Assembly: GCA_015490195.1 (NCBI GenBank)
Contig: WFYG01000019.1
Coordinates: forward strand, 1-64,000
DNA length: 64,000 bases
Direction of reading: 5' to 3'
Origin: Thermovibrio sp.
Lineage (GTDB): Bacteria > Aquificota > Aquificia > Desulfurobacteriales > Desulfurobacteriaceae
Under the pieces are notes generated by a model that saw only the letters and a program-made list of their open reading frames with translations, was not told the DNA's origin and made no database searches. Positions 33,014 through 42,580 of the stretch are shown here, in pieces. Position 1 is the stretch's first letter. Every line of letters starts with the position of its first letter. The position numbers were made by a program, and so were the translations under genes.

Positions 33014-34212
33014 TGAAGGTAGACAAACTTGATAAGTACTTTACTCCTGAAGAGGTAGGAAGGCTTCTTGAGAACTTTGTATCACAACTCGGGGCTTCTT
33101 CAATGGTCTGGGACGAGAGGGGGAAGCTCCGGTTTGCAGATTTTGTTACCCCTTACTGCGAAACCATCTACTCAAAAGTTCCCCAAAGGTGTGAAGAAGA
33201 TAGAAGAATCCGTTTTGAAAAAGCAAAGAAAAGGAAGAAACCTTTTCTCCACACCTGCTTTGCCGGAAAACTTAACTTCGTTATCCCTCTTAAGTTCTAC
33301 TCCGGTAAGGATGAGTTCTTTATAGGCGTTGCCGGCGGCTGACAGGGTTTAGACAAACTCTCCCGTCGGGAGATAGAAAAAATTGAAGCCCTGGCAAAAG
33401 AGATAGGTATACCTCCAGAAAAGCTTCTGAGACTCGCCGAAGAAGACTATCAGTTCGGCTGCCAGAGGTTGGGCTTTCCTGTACCGAAAGTTGGAAGGAA
33501 GAGCTCCCTTCTCTTTCAGTCTGAAATGTTCCAGAAAGCCTTCAACAGACGCTTAAAGTTACCGCGAAATTATCCGAAAGAACTCCTCCATATTATGAAC
33601 AGAGTAGAAGAGCTTATAGGCTGGAACTTCGTAAAAAGGCTTCCTACAGACGGTAACCACCTATCCCGCCCCGTTCTTGAAGCCCTTAACGACCTGGTAG
33701 AGTCCGTAGAGTTCCTGATTAAGAGAATAGTTCCAAGGAAAATTAGTTACTACGCCTTCAGAGACCCTCTTACAGAGGTCTTTAACCGACACTTCCTTCA
33801 GGAACAGCTCCACTTCTTTGCAATAAACGGGAAAAACTTCCCGATTGGAGTCATATACCTTGACCTTGATAACCTGAAGAGGGTAAACGACAGGTTCGGC
33901 CATAAGGTGGGAGATCTTTATATTCAAAGGTTTGCCTCTATACTCCGCTCCTCTGTAAGAAAGGGCGATCTAATAGTAAGGCTGGGAGGAGACGAGTTCC
34001 TGATTATCGTTCCTAAGGCCGGAGAGAGGCAGATGGAAGAAATACTGAGAAGAATAAGAAACGCCACAAACGCAGTTAACAGAGAAAGGGAGCTCCCCGT
34101 TCCCATCTCATTCTCGGCAGGCTGGAGCATCTGGACCTCCCCAGACGAACCCTTTGAGGAAGCCCTAGAGAGGGCAGACAAGATGATGTATCTGAACAAG
34201 TTCTCCCGCTAA
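33013..34212 (+). CDS. PocR-like sensor diguanylate cyclase; candidate selenoprotein (TGA at codon 110)
   Basis: The track shows two ORFs (33013-33342 and 33469-34212) in one frame with a single TGA between them. Read through, it gives 399 aa. The N-terminal half resembles a PocR-type ligand domain (HTCFAGKLNFVIPL, FFIGVAGG-U-QGLDKLS), followed by LAKEIGIPPEKL and a C-terminal GGDEF domain (FRDPLTEVFNRH, YLDLDNLKRVND, RLGGDEF) with an intact RxxD inhibitory site (RKGD) five residues before GGDEF. It should make c-di-GMP. In PocR-type proteins I recall GGCG here, so Sec replacing Cys fits. A SECIS-like hairpin follows and MnmH shows selenium use. The downstream half has no credible start of its own. 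Confidence 0.7.
33340..33373 (+). promoter_or_regulatory. Candidate UGA (Sec) codon and bacterial SECIS hairpin
   Basis: TGA at 33340-33342. 22 nt later comes a 3-nt loop GTC closed by the 6-bp stem TCTCCC (33359-33364) / GGGAGA (33368-33373). Apical stem of at least 4 bp, G as first loop base and spacing within 16-37 nt all meet the published bacterial SECIS criteria. Short hairpins also occur by chance. Confidence 0.55.
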
Positions 34213-34550
34213 CGGCAGACCATTGGTCCCAGCGGAGCTCCTCCCAGAAGGTGGAAATGGAGGTGGTAGATCTCCTGACCTCCATCTCTGTTACAGTTAA
34301 CCAGAACTCTGTAACCACTCTCTGCTATTCCCATCTCCTTGGCAATTTTCTTTATCACCATGAAGATGTGGCCTATTAATTCCTTGTGCTTTTCCTCTAA
34401 GTCGTTTACCGTAGGAATGTGCTCTTTGGGAATTACAAGTATGTGGACTGGTGCTTGAGGGTTTATGTCGTGGAAAGCCATAACTTTGTCGTCTTCGTAA
34501 ACAACCTTAGCGGGAATCTCTTTGTTAACTATCTTGCAGAAGACGCACAT
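34209..34550 (-). CDS. HIT-family nucleotide hydrolase (HinT type)
   Basis: 113 aa with the zinc-binding CVFCKIV start, VIPKEHIPTVND, and the histidine triad HLHFHLLGG. It hydrolyses adenosine phosphoramidates and similar mononucleotides. It overlaps the PBP gene by 22 nt upstream and converges on the GGDEF gene with a 4-nt overlap. Confidence 0.94.
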   Translation of the reverse strand: MCVFCKIVNKEIPAKVVYEDDKVMAFHDINPQAPVHILVIPKEHIPTVNDLEEKHKELIGHIFMVIKKIAKEMGIAESGYRVLVNCNRDGGQEIYHLHFHLLGGAPLGPMVCR

Positions 34551-35791
34551 CTCTCTCCTCCCTTTGCATAGCTTTCTTCAAGTTTAACAAAGTCGGCAGC
34601 TGCAACTGCCACTATCTCATAACCGGAGATGTAATAGAGCCAGTTGTTAACGGCAACGGAAGTGACAGCCAGCGTTCTATCTCTGTACTTCATAAACCCC
34701 GTAAACCACTCGCATCTGCCTTCTGGGTAGCTTTTCTCCGTAAGGGTTCCCGTCTTCCCACCGATCACTAAGTTCCTGTACCTGCCGAGCATTCTAAAGT
34801 ACCTTCTGTGTGAAACAGTTCCCATTTTTACAGTTAAAACCATCATCCTTTCAATCTCTTTTGCAGTTTCAGGCTTTATAACCCTCTCAATTGAAACAGG
34901 CTTAAAGGAGTACTCCCTGCCGGTTTTAAGGTCTACTACCTTCTCAACGAGATAGGGTTTAACCATAACTCCGCCGTTTACAACCGTTTGGGCTATCAGT
35001 GCCTCGTGGAACGGACTCGTTACTGTATCTCCAAGTCCTGCCCCCACAAGAGCAAGCTCGTAGTCGTCTAAAGGTTCTCTAATGAGTCCCCAGGGGAAGT
35101 TGTAGCCTTTTCTGTTGAAGCCAAACCTGTAGGCGTACTCAAGGAGCCTCTTCTTTCCGACAAGCCTTGCAAGGTTTCCAAAGAAAGGGTTTGCCGAAGT
35201 TGCAAAAGACTGAGAAAAAACCCTCTCCACCCTGTACCTGCTGTTCAACCAGACAGAGGGGGAACAGGAATCCCCAAGACCTCCACAGTTGAGCTCCGTT
35301 TTTGGAGTTGCAACTCCCGTGTCAAGGGCCGCTGCAGCTGTAACGATTTTAAAGGTTGAAGCCGTTGGGAAGGAACGCTTAAAGAGAAGGTTGGGATGTT
35401 TAAGGCTTGATACCGCCGCTACAACGGCTCCCGTTTTCGGGTCCATAGCAACGTAAGCGCCGTACTTTACCTTAAAACGCCTGAATTCTTCCTCTACAGC
35501 CTTCTGAAACTTCGGGTTTACGGTAAATACAATCTTGTAGTCTCCTGTGTTGTAGACGTAGTGATCTCCCTCAACTTCCGCCTTTTTGAAGAGCTGGTAC
35601 TGGAGTTTAAAATCGGCCTGGAGCTCCTTCACTATAGGTGGTGTTGAAGGGATAACCTTCTCAACTTTCGCCTCGGCCTCTCCGTTTGCCTCCTTTTTAG
35701 ACGGTAGAAAACTGTTTACGAGAAAAGTTAGGAGGACGAAGAAGAGAGCTGATGCGAGGGGAACCAAAACTAACTTTAACTTCTCTTTCAT
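34529..35791 (-). CDS. Penicillin-binding protein transpeptidase
   Basis: The best start is ATG 35791 (MKEKLKLVLVPL), giving 420 aa; the upstream part of the track ORF overlaps the divergent nurA gene. One N-terminal anchor helix, then a transpeptidase domain with the active-site Ser in STFK, SAN in ATSANPF, and GGKTGTLT. It lacks a glycosyltransferase domain, so it resembles a class B or FtsI/MrdA-like crosslinking enzyme, but is short for that class. The extracytoplasmic domain has an extra disulfide-capable CGGLGDSC. Confidence 0.87.
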   Translation of the reverse strand: MKEKLKLVLVPLASALFFVLLTFLVNSFLPSKKEANGEAEAKVEKVIPSTPPIVKELQADFKLQYQLFKKAEVEGDHYVYNTGDYKIVFTVNPKFQKAVEEEFRRFKVKYGAYVAMDPKTGAVVAAVSSLKHPNLLFKRSFPTASTFKIVTAAAALDTGVATPKTELNCGGLGDSCSPSVWLNSRYRVERVFSQSFATSANPFFGNLARLVGKKRLLEYAYRFGFNRKGYNFPWGLIREPLDDYELALVGAGLGDTVTSPFHEALIAQTVVNGGVMVKPYLVEKVVDLKTGREYSFKPVSIERVIKPETAKEIERMMVLTVKMGTVSHRRYFRMLGRYRNLVIGGKTGTLTEKSYPEGRCEWFTGFMKYRDRTLAVTSVAVNNWLYYISGYEIVAVAAADFVKLEESYAKGGERCASSAR

Positions 35792-35850
35792 CCTTATAGA
35801 GACCTCCCTGCAGCCATATAATATATGCACAGCCATAAGGAGGTTTAGTT

Positions 35851-36930
35851 TTGACAATAAGAGGAGTCCTTATTGAAACAGCGTACAGACGGCTCGGAAC
35901 AGTTTCTCTCTCTCCAGACGGCCTTGACAAGGTGCTGGAGAGAGTAAAGGAGCTCTGGTGGGAGCTCCCATCTCCGGCACCCCCGGAGCGCGCCGGAGCG
36001 GTTGACGGAAGCAGAAACAGAAAAGAGTTTTCAGGTTACGTCGTTTACGCAGTAGGAGCAGCATCTGTTACGTTTAAAGGTTCCGACCCTGAAAACCTTG
36101 AGATAGAGGCAGACGTTGACCTCCTAAAGCCTTACGAGTATTCAGACTCAAGGCTCAGAATACTTATGGGAATTTTAGAGTTTAAGAGAGCTCTCTCCCT
36201 CCTAGCGGAAGTTTCCCTTCTGATGCTTGACGGCTCCATGCTGGGAGCTCTGGTCAGGCCGCCCTCCTTTTACCACGAAGTAGAGAAGGAAATCAGAGAG
36301 GTTGTAGAGGAACTCTTTGAAGAGCTGAAGGAGAGTTACTCACCGGGGAAAATAAACTCAAAAGAGTTCTACTCAAGGTTCCCCGAGACAATCTCCGGAA
36401 GGGATTACGCCGTTGCTGCAGGCTATCTTGAATACCTTGAATATCTCTACACCATCCACCTACTCCTTAAAAGAGCAAAAGAGGAGGGGAAACTCCTCAT
36501 TGCCATATCAAAGAGGTCAGACTCCCGACTCCACTCACTTGACAGGCTCCTTCCCGATATAACAGTTCTAAACCTTTTAAACCTGCCCCCCGGATTTACC
36601 GAGCCAGCGTTTGGAAGGAGGGTAGATACAGAGAGAAAGTTCAAGTACCCCGGAGAGTTTGACGATTTATTAAGGAGTTTTGAGTTTACCGTTTCTTATC
36701 TGAAGCTCGGGGAGTGGGTTCACAAGCTGGAACTCCTTGAGACTTCAGAGGAAAAGTTCAAGAGCTTTGAGAGAGCTCTCTCTCACCTCAACTTCTACTC
36801 AGTCTCCGGCTACCCCTACCCACTTGCCGAAGTCCACAGGAGCGTGAAGATAACCTCTTCCGATATAGAAGAGGTTCTAAGGATACTGAAGTTTAAGGGG
36901 ATCACCGGCAGGGAGGCTCTGGGTGAGTAA
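35851..36930 (+). CDS. nurA: NurA-type nuclease
   Basis: 359 aa. NurA motifs: GAVDGSRN, a second acidic site LMLDGSMLGAL, and LIAISKRSDS. NurA works with the HerA translocase in DNA double-strand break end resection, mainly in archaea but also in thermophilic bacteria. HerA is not in the window. The start is TTG (TTGACAATAAG) behind AAGGAGG. It overlaps the methyltransferase gene by 8 nt. Confidence 0.85.
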   Translation: MTIRGVLIETAYRRLGTVSLSPDGLDKVLERVKELWWELPSPAPPERAGAVDGSRNRKEFSGYVVYAVGAASVTFKGSDPENLEIEADVDLLKPYEYSDSRLRILMGILEFKRALSLLAEVSLLMLDGSMLGALVRPPSFYHEVEKEIREVVEELFEELKESYSPGKINSKEFYSRFPETISGRDYAVAAGYLEYLEYLYTIHLLLKRAKEEGKLLIAISKRSDSRLHSLDRLLPDITVLNLLNLPPGFTEPAFGRRVDTERKFKYPGEFDDLLRSFEFTVSYLKLGEWVHKLELLETSEEKFKSFERALSHLNFYSVSGYPYPLAEVHRSVKITSSDIEEVLRILKFKGITGREALGE

Positions 36931-37615
36931 CCCCTTTACCGGCAAAGCTGCCAGGGAGTACGACTCCTTTTTTGAAACGCCTTTCGGAAGAACCGTTCTG
37001 AAACTGGAAGGGAAGCTCCTTCTGAACCTGCTTCTCCCCTACAGAGAGGGGGAGCTCCTTGAGGTTGGTTGCGGAACGGGAATCTGGATGAAGTTCTTGA
37101 AAGATAGGGAATTCAGAGAGCCTACAGGTCTTGACCTGTCGCTTGACATGCTCCGTCAGGCAAGGAAGAAAGGACTGAGGAAACTGGTAAACGGAACGGC
37201 ACTCAGTCTGCCGTTTCCAGACGACTCGTTTGACGTCTCCCTCTTTATAACAAGCCTTGAGTTCGTTACAGACAAAAAGAGAGCTCTCCTTGAGGCCACC
37301 AGAGTTTCAAGGGAGGCCGTAGTCGTTGCCTTTCTCAACCGTTATTCACTTTTAAATCTCTACAGAGAGGCGAAGAGCCTTTTTAGAAGTTCCGTCTACT
37401 CTTCTGCAAACTTCCTGACAAAGGGAGAGCTCCTTAAACTCTCACGGTACGTCGGCGAGGTGGGCAGAAAGAGGCTAAAACTGGAAAAGTTCCTTACAAC
37501 GCTTAATTTAAGTATCACCAAATTTGTAAACGAAGAGTGGGAGAGGAGGATCGGCTTCAACTCCCCACTCGGCGCCTTTGCAGCAGCTCTCTTTAAGGTA
37601 AAACGATGGAGTTAG
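36923..37615 (+). CDS. SAM-dependent methyltransferase (class I)
   Basis: 230 aa. SAM-binding motif LLEVGCGTGIWMKFL, post-I motif TGLDLSLDML, and ALSLPFPDDSFDVSLFITSLEFV typical of Methyltransf_11 enzymes such as UbiE-like proteins. The substrate is unknown. GTG start overlapping nurA; overlaps mnmH by 10 nt. Confidence 0.85.
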   Translation: MSNPFTGKAAREYDSFFETPFGRTVLKLEGKLLLNLLLPYREGELLEVGCGTGIWMKFLKDREFREPTGLDLSLDMLRQARKKGLRKLVNGTALSLPFPDDSFDVSLFITSLEFVTDKKRALLEATRVSREAVVVAFLNRYSLLNLYREAKSLFRSSVYSSANFLTKGELLKLSRYVGEVGRKRLKLEKFLTTLNLSITKFVNEEWERRIGFNSPLGAFAAALFKVKRWS

Positions 37616-38637
37616 TAAGAGAGATAACGGTTAAAGAAGCTCTTGAGAAGGGGTACTGGTTTATAGATACAAGAACAAAAGAGGAGTTTGAGGAGTTTCA
37701 TATTCCTGGAGCCTACAACGTTCCTCTCTTTACGGCTGAGGAGAGGAAAAAGGTCTCTCAGGTTTACTACGAGAAGGGAGAAAAAGAGGCAAGACTATAC
37801 GCTTTAGAGCTGGTAGGTCCTAAACTTCACAAAATAGTTAGGGAAATAAAAGAGATTAAAGAAAAAGAGGGAAAAGTTGTCGTTTACTGTTGGCGGGGAG
37901 GCATGAGGAGCCTTGCCGTTGCTGCAATCTGCACCCTTGCAGGCGTCAACGTCCCCAGACTGATAGGAGGATACAGAGCTTTCAGGCAGTACATATTGAA
38001 CCGAATGGAGGAACGCCTAAGAGAGAAAAAGCTCGTTGTTCTCTACGGACCTACAGGTTCTGGAAAAACCAGAATACTAAGGATTTTAAAAGAGAAAGGA
38101 TACCCGGTCATAGACCTTGAAGGTCTTGCAGGTCACAGAGGTTCAGTATTCGGAGGAATAGGACTGAAACAGCCCTCCCAGAAGATGTTTGATGCTCTGC
38201 TCTGGCAGGAACTTGAAAAGCTGAAAGACTCTCCCTGTATCCTCGTTGAAGGAGAGAGCCGAAAAATAGGAAAGCTCTTTATCCCCGAACCCTTCTGGGA
38301 AGCCATGGAGAGAGGAGAGAAACTCTACGTTGAGATTCCTCTTGAAGAGAGAATAAGGATTTCAATGAAGGACTACGGAGTTAGAGAGTTTCCTCCTGAG
38401 GTCTACCTTGAGGCGCTCTCAAGAATAAAGAAGATACTGGGAGACGAGAAGTACAGGAAAATCAAAGCCCTAATAGAGGAGGAGAGATACCCGGAAGCTG
38501 TAGCTGAACTCATGGTTAACTACTACGACAAACTCTACGCCCGCTCAACCCCTAACGAGGTTAAGCCTTTTAAGGCAAAGAGCTTTGAAGAAGCTGTTTC
38601 TGTTGTTGAAAACTACTTAGCCTCAGCTTGCGGATAG
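37606..38637 (+). CDS. mnmH: tRNA 2-selenouridine synthase
   Basis: 343 aa. N-terminal rhodanese domain (FIDTRTKEEFEEFHIPGA) with the catalytic Cys in CWRGGMRS, then a P-loop domain (YGPTGSGKTRIL, LEGLAGHRGSVFGG, VEGESRKIGKL). MnmH replaces sulfur by selenium, via a geranylated intermediate, in the wobble uridine of certain tRNAs and uses selenophosphate. It therefore shows that this organism activates selenium through SelD, which matters for the in-frame TGA at 33340. It converges on the SPOR gene with a 25-nt overlap. Confidence 0.93.
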   Translation: MELVREITVKEALEKGYWFIDTRTKEEFEEFHIPGAYNVPLFTAEERKKVSQVYYEKGEKEARLYALELVGPKLHKIVREIKEIKEKEGKVVVYCWRGGMRSLAVAAICTLAGVNVPRLIGGYRAFRQYILNRMEERLREKKLVVLYGPTGSGKTRILRILKEKGYPVIDLEGLAGHRGSVFGGIGLKQPSQKMFDALLWQELEKLKDSPCILVEGESRKIGKLFIPEPFWEAMERGEKLYVEIPLEERIRISMKDYGVREFPPEVYLEALSRIKKILGDEKYRKIKALIEEERYPEAVAELMVNYYDKLYARSTPNEVKPFKAKSFEEAVSVVENYLASACG

Positions 38638-39656
38638 ACCCACCTTTCAGGCCTGTAGGCGCACACTCTCGGGAAAACTCTCTTGCGTAGCCTCTTCCTT
38701 ATCTCGTGAGCCAGTTCCTCATCCTCCTGGTAAGTCCTGTCAAATCCCACCCTTAGAGTGTAGTACTTGCCTATCTTTTCCACCCGCACGTAGGGAAGGC
38801 CTTTCAGCTTCTCTGTCAGTTTTATGAGCCTCTCGGCAGAAGTATCTGTTGCAACTTGAACGCAGTAGTAGTCTTCATCTCTTGAAAGGGAGCTCTTCCC
38901 GGTTTTTTGAGTAACTTTTCCTGGAATTTCCTTCTTGGTAGAATTCTGGAGTTCTACAGCAGTTACCTCGGCTACAGGAACGGAACTGGCCTTTCCTTCT
39001 TTCTTCACCGGCTTTTCTTCAACAGTTCCTGATGAAGTTGATTGAGGGTTCTCAGAACCTTTTTCATTAGAGGAATTCCCTCTCTTCTCAACAGAGCTCC
39101 CCATAGCAACCTTCCGGAGATTCTCCTCGTTCTGTCTCAGTTCAGAGTATTTGACTGTAAGCACCCTGTTGTTACCCGACTTAAACCACTTTGCCCCTAA
39201 AAAGACGCCGCCTAAAACAATAATCAGGGCAACAGCGTAGAGAATTTTTTTCAGCTTTTTTCTGAGAGTAATGTCTCTCTGAAATGCAAGGAGCTCCTTT
39301 CTTATCTCGTTATCCTGGGTATAGTTCATAAATTCACTTGGAATAGAGATAATCCTTTTCCATAGGTATTCTCTGATTATAAACTTAAGTATGTCCTGCT
39401 GTTCATCTGGAAGTTCACCAAAACGACAGAAGAAACTTTCATCTTTAGGTTGACACAAAAGTTTAATATCTGGAATAACAAGCTCGTTGTAGGCGTCGTA
39501 GGGAAATATAAAATCGGCAACAACCTCCTCTTTTCCTTCAAGTAGAGGAGATTTCTCAACAATAAGACCGGGAGCCCCCCACTTTAAAACTTTTAATCGT
39601 TTATTCCCTAATTTCAAGTAGGCTGGTATATTAAATAAGTTCTTACTTTCCCCCAT
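38613..39656 (-). CDS. PilZ-like / SPOR-domain membrane protein
   Basis: 347 aa. N-terminal ~110 residues look like a degenerate PilZ fold (LKVLKWGAPGLIVEKSP...FCRFGELPDEQQDILKFIIREYLW) without the RxxxR and D/NxSxxG c-di-GMP residues. One membrane helix (ILYAVALIIVLGGVFLGA), then a Ser/Lys-rich linker and a C-terminal SPOR-like domain (YYCVQVATDTSAERLIKLTEKLKGLPYVRVEKIG) that would bind septal peptidoglycan. It probably acts at the cell envelope or division site. ATG with AAAGGAG upstream. Confidence 0.72.
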   Translation of the reverse strand: MGESKNLFNIPAYLKLGNKRLKVLKWGAPGLIVEKSPLLEGKEEVVADFIFPYDAYNELVIPDIKLLCQPKDESFFCRFGELPDEQQDILKFIIREYLWKRIISIPSEFMNYTQDNEIRKELLAFQRDITLRKKLKKILYAVALIIVLGGVFLGAKWFKSGNNRVLTVKYSELRQNEENLRKVAMGSSVEKRGNSSNEKGSENPQSTSSGTVEEKPVKKEGKASSVPVAEVTAVELQNSTKKEIPGKVTQKTGKSSLSRDEDYYCVQVATDTSAERLIKLTEKLKGLPYVRVEKIGKYYTLRVGFDRTYQEDEELAHEIRKRLRKRVFPRVCAYRPERWVYPQAEAK

Positions 39657-39776
39657 TTCCTATCTCCTTTGTTCTAGCCGTATTTTATAGCTATTTTTGC
39701 TTAATGTATTAAATTGACTTAAAAGATACAAGTAAACCTTAAGATGCCTAACTGCGAATTTTATCAGGAGGGAGAG

Positions 39777-40784
39777 ATGCCAAAAACAGTTGCAAAGTAC
39801 TGGGAACCACTGGAAGGTGGAAAAGTTAAATGCACCCTGTGCCCCAGGGGATGTATCATACCAGACGGAGGCAAAGGGTTCTGTCTGGTAAGGATAAACG
39901 AAGGAGGAACCCTTTACACAACCATCTACTCTGAAATAACCTCTGCAAACTACGATCCTATAGAGAAAAAGCCACTCTACCACTTTTACCCGGGAACTGT
40001 AATCTTCTCAATCGGAACAAACGGCTGCAATCTTGACTGTAAGTCGTGTCAGAACTGGGAGATATCAAGACGGGATACACCACACCTTCGGCAGATATTC
40101 ACCCCGGAAATGGCCGTTGAATACGCAGGTCGTTACGGATCTGTTGGAATTGCCTACACCTACAACGACCCGATAATCTGGTTTGAGTACGTGAAAGACA
40201 CGGCAGAGAAAGTAAAAGAGGCAGGCCTTAAGAACGTTATGGTTACAAACGGAAACATAAATATTGAGGCGCTGAGGGAGCTCCTTCCCTTAATAGACGC
40301 CTTCAACGTAGATCTCAAAGGAATGGACAGAGAGTACTATCTGAAGTTCTCCTCGTTCCCCAACCCAAATGTGTGGCAGGTCTGCAAGGAAATTAAGAAG
40401 GCTGGAAAGCACCTTGAACTTACAAAACTTATAGTTCCCGGATTTGAGGAATTCACACCTGAAAATTTTGAACGGTACGCCAGATGGATAGCCGAAAACC
40501 TCGGTAAAGATGTTCCCCTTCACTACTCCCGCTTCTTCCCGGCTTACAAGCTTATGGACACTCCCCCTACCCCTGTTGAGGTTATAGACATGGCCTACGA
40601 TGTAAGCAAGGAGTACCTGTGGTACGTTTACGTGGGGAACGTAATTGAGCCGGAAAGGGAATCTACCTACTGTCCACAGTGCGGGGAGCTCTTAGTTAGA
40701 CGTGCGGGCTACAGCGTTGAAGTGCTCTTTACTCCAGACGGGAAGTGCCCCAGGTGTGGCAGACCGGTTGATTTCGTCTTTTAA
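39777..40784 (+). CDS. amrS: AmrS-like radical SAM enzyme (AMMECR1/Memo system)
   Basis: 335 aa from ATG 39777, which follows GGAGGGAG; the track start at 39744 is less likely. It has an N-terminal cysteine pair (CTLCPRGC), a radical SAM cluster motif CNLDCKSC, TYNDP and FNVDLKGMD, and a C-terminal rubredoxin-like zinc knuckle (CPQCGELL, CPRCGRP). It belongs to the AmmeMemoRadiSam three-gene system of unsettled function; the AMMECR1 and Memo partners are not in the window. Confidence 0.88.
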   Translation: MPKTVAKYWEPLEGGKVKCTLCPRGCIIPDGGKGFCLVRINEGGTLYTTIYSEITSANYDPIEKKPLYHFYPGTVIFSIGTNGCNLDCKSCQNWEISRRDTPHLRQIFTPEMAVEYAGRYGSVGIAYTYNDPIIWFEYVKDTAEKVKEAGLKNVMVTNGNINIEALRELLPLIDAFNVDLKGMDREYYLKFSSFPNPNVWQVCKEIKKAGKHLELTKLIVPGFEEFTPENFERYARWIAENLGKDVPLHYSRFFPAYKLMDTPPTPVEVIDMAYDVSKEYLWYVYVGNVIEPERESTYCPQCGELLVRRAGYSVEVLFTPDGKCPRCGRPVDFVF

Positions 40785-40844
40785 CCTAATAGATGTTTAA
40801 AGTGATAAAATTATTAATGTAGCCTAAATGTGAAGGAGGGAGAG

Positions 40845-41303
40845 ATGAGGCTCTTCAGCCCTGCTTTTGGAAACGGAGAGTTTATTCCGGTTAAGTACAC
40901 TTGCGACGGAGAAGACGTTTCTCCACCGCTACTGTTCCTTGACCCACCGGAAGAGACCCAGAGCTTTGCACTCCTTGTTGACGATCCCGACGCTCCGGCA
41001 GGAGTCTTCACCCACTGGATTATTTACGACATACCTGCCGCCTTTGAAGGACTGCCTGAAGACGTTCCCCCTGTTCCGGAACTGGAATACGGAATAAAGC
41101 AGGGAGTTAACGACTTTGGCAGACTCGGTTACGGCGGTCCCTGTCCTCCTCCCGGTAATCCCCACAGATACTTTTTCCTGCTCTTCGCACTGGACATACC
41201 TAATCTGGGAATAACTGCAGGAGTAAGAAAGCCTCAGTTCCTTGAAGCTATTGAAGGACACATACTGGCTCAAGACGAGCTTGTAGGACTTTACAGCAGG
41301 TAA
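40845..41303 (+). CDS. YbhB/YbcL-type phosphatidylethanolamine-binding protein
   Basis: 152 aa from ATG 40845 (MRLFSPAFGNGEFIP), preceded by GGAGGGAG. PEBP signatures: YTCDGEDVSPPL, DDPDAPAGVFTHWIIYDIP, YGGPCPPPGNPHRYFFLLFALD. Members bind small anionic or phospho-ligands; the bacterial role is unclear. No signal peptide, so cytoplasmic. Confidence 0.92.
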   Translation: MRLFSPAFGNGEFIPVKYTCDGEDVSPPLLFLDPPEETQSFALLVDDPDAPAGVFTHWIIYDIPAAFEGLPEDVPPVPELEYGIKQGVNDFGRLGYGGPCPPPGNPHRYFFLLFALDIPNLGITAGVRKPQFLEAIEGHILAQDELVGLYSR

Positions 41304-41317
41304 TAAATTTTCTGTTT

Positions 41318-42580
41318 ATGGAAAATCTGTTCATCCCTGTAGGCGGCGGAAACGAAATAGGAGCAAGTTGTTATCTCTACATAGTATCTGGGAAACGAAT
41401 TCTTGTAGATTCGGGGATAAGGTTTTCCAAAAGGGAACCTTATCCAGATTTTAAATTTCTTAAAGCCCTTGCTCCGGAGCTTGACGCCATAATTATTACC
41501 CACGCCCACGTTGACCACTGCGGAAGCGTTCACCTCCTCTCAAACCTCTATCCGGAAACTCCCATTTACACCACCCACGAAACAGCTCAGCTCTTAGCCC
41601 TTATGGTTGAAGATGCGATAAAAGTAAGGTACATAGCTGAAAGGAACTCTTCAGAGGAGTGGAAAGAATACAGGCTTTTAGATGAATCCCTCTCCCGCGT
41701 TGAAAGAAGGGAGTTCTTTGACAGGATAGAGCTGGAAGACGTTGAAATAGTTCTCCACCCGGCAGGACACGTTCTTGGAGCCTCCTCTGTTGCCATACAC
41801 TACGGTGAGAGTTCCTCCGTTTTCCACTCGGGGGATATCTCCCTATCTCTCCAGAGAACTGTTGGAAGGGCGGAGCTCCCGCCCGAAAAAGCTTCCCTCT
41901 TAGTTCTGGAAAGCACCTACTACTATTCGGATCGCCGTTTCCAGAGAGAAAAAGACGAAAGGGAGCTCCTTGAAACTGTAAAGAAAAGCGTGGAGAGAGG
42001 CGGCAAAGTTCTTATTCCTGCCTTTGCTCTGGGAAGGGCGCAGGAGATACTCCTTCTGCTCTCTGAAGGAATGAGGGAAGGCTTACTTCCTCCTATAACT
42101 GTTTACGTTGACGGTCTGGCAAGAGACGTTTCTACGATCTACGAAAACCTTCTAAACAGGCCTCTCTTCAACTACTATGTCCAGCCGGCTCCCTCCTATC
42201 AGGGACTCTCTTTTAAGGAAGCCTGCAGAGAGAACCTTAGAGAAGCCGACTGTATACTCTCCACATCGGGAATGCTCGTTGAAGGAACCCCCTCGTTCAT
42301 CTACAGTAAACTCCTTGCCAAAGATCCGAGAAACTCCATAATATTCAGCGGTTACATGGCAGAAGAGAGCTTCGGTTACAGACTTTTAAATAGCAGAAAA
42401 CTTCTTTCTGCCTTCAGGTGTAGAATTGAGAAACACCACCTCTCTGCCCACTCCGACAGAGAAGAGTTAGAGGAGATATTAGACACTCTTACACCTGAGA
42501 AGACTGTCTTCGTTCACGGCTACCCGGAAGGAGAAGAGAGAAACAACCACGCTTTCAACAGAGAGGTTATAAGGTTTTGA
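41318..42580 (+). CDS. Metallo-beta-lactamase/beta-CASP nuclease
   Basis: 420 aa. Zinc motif HAHVDHCGS, beta-lactamase His in HPAGHVLGA, HSGDIS, the beta-CASP insert (LVLESTYYYSDR, IPAFALGRAQEILLLL) and C-terminal RMMBL residues (HHLSAHSDREEL, VHGYPEGEE). Such enzymes are RNA nucleases or mRNA 3'-end processing homologues. It lacks a KH domain, so it resembles bacterial YsdA/CPSF-like proteins. It is coupled to the unknown gene downstream by a TTGA overlap. Confidence 0.88.
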   Translation: MENLFIPVGGGNEIGASCYLYIVSGKRILVDSGIRFSKREPYPDFKFLKALAPELDAIIITHAHVDHCGSVHLLSNLYPETPIYTTHETAQLLALMVEDAIKVRYIAERNSSEEWKEYRLLDESLSRVERREFFDRIELEDVEIVLHPAGHVLGASSVAIHYGESSSVFHSGDISLSLQRTVGRAELPPEKASLLVLESTYYYSDRRFQREKDERELLETVKKSVERGGKVLIPAFALGRAQEILLLLSEGMREGLLPPITVYVDGLARDVSTIYENLLNRPLFNYYVQPAPSYQGLSFKEACRENLREADCILSTSGMLVEGTPSFIYSKLLAKDPRNSIIFSGYMAEESFGYRLLNSRKLLSAFRCRIEKHHLSAHSDREELEEILDTLTPEKTVFVHGYPEGEERNNHAFNREVIRF

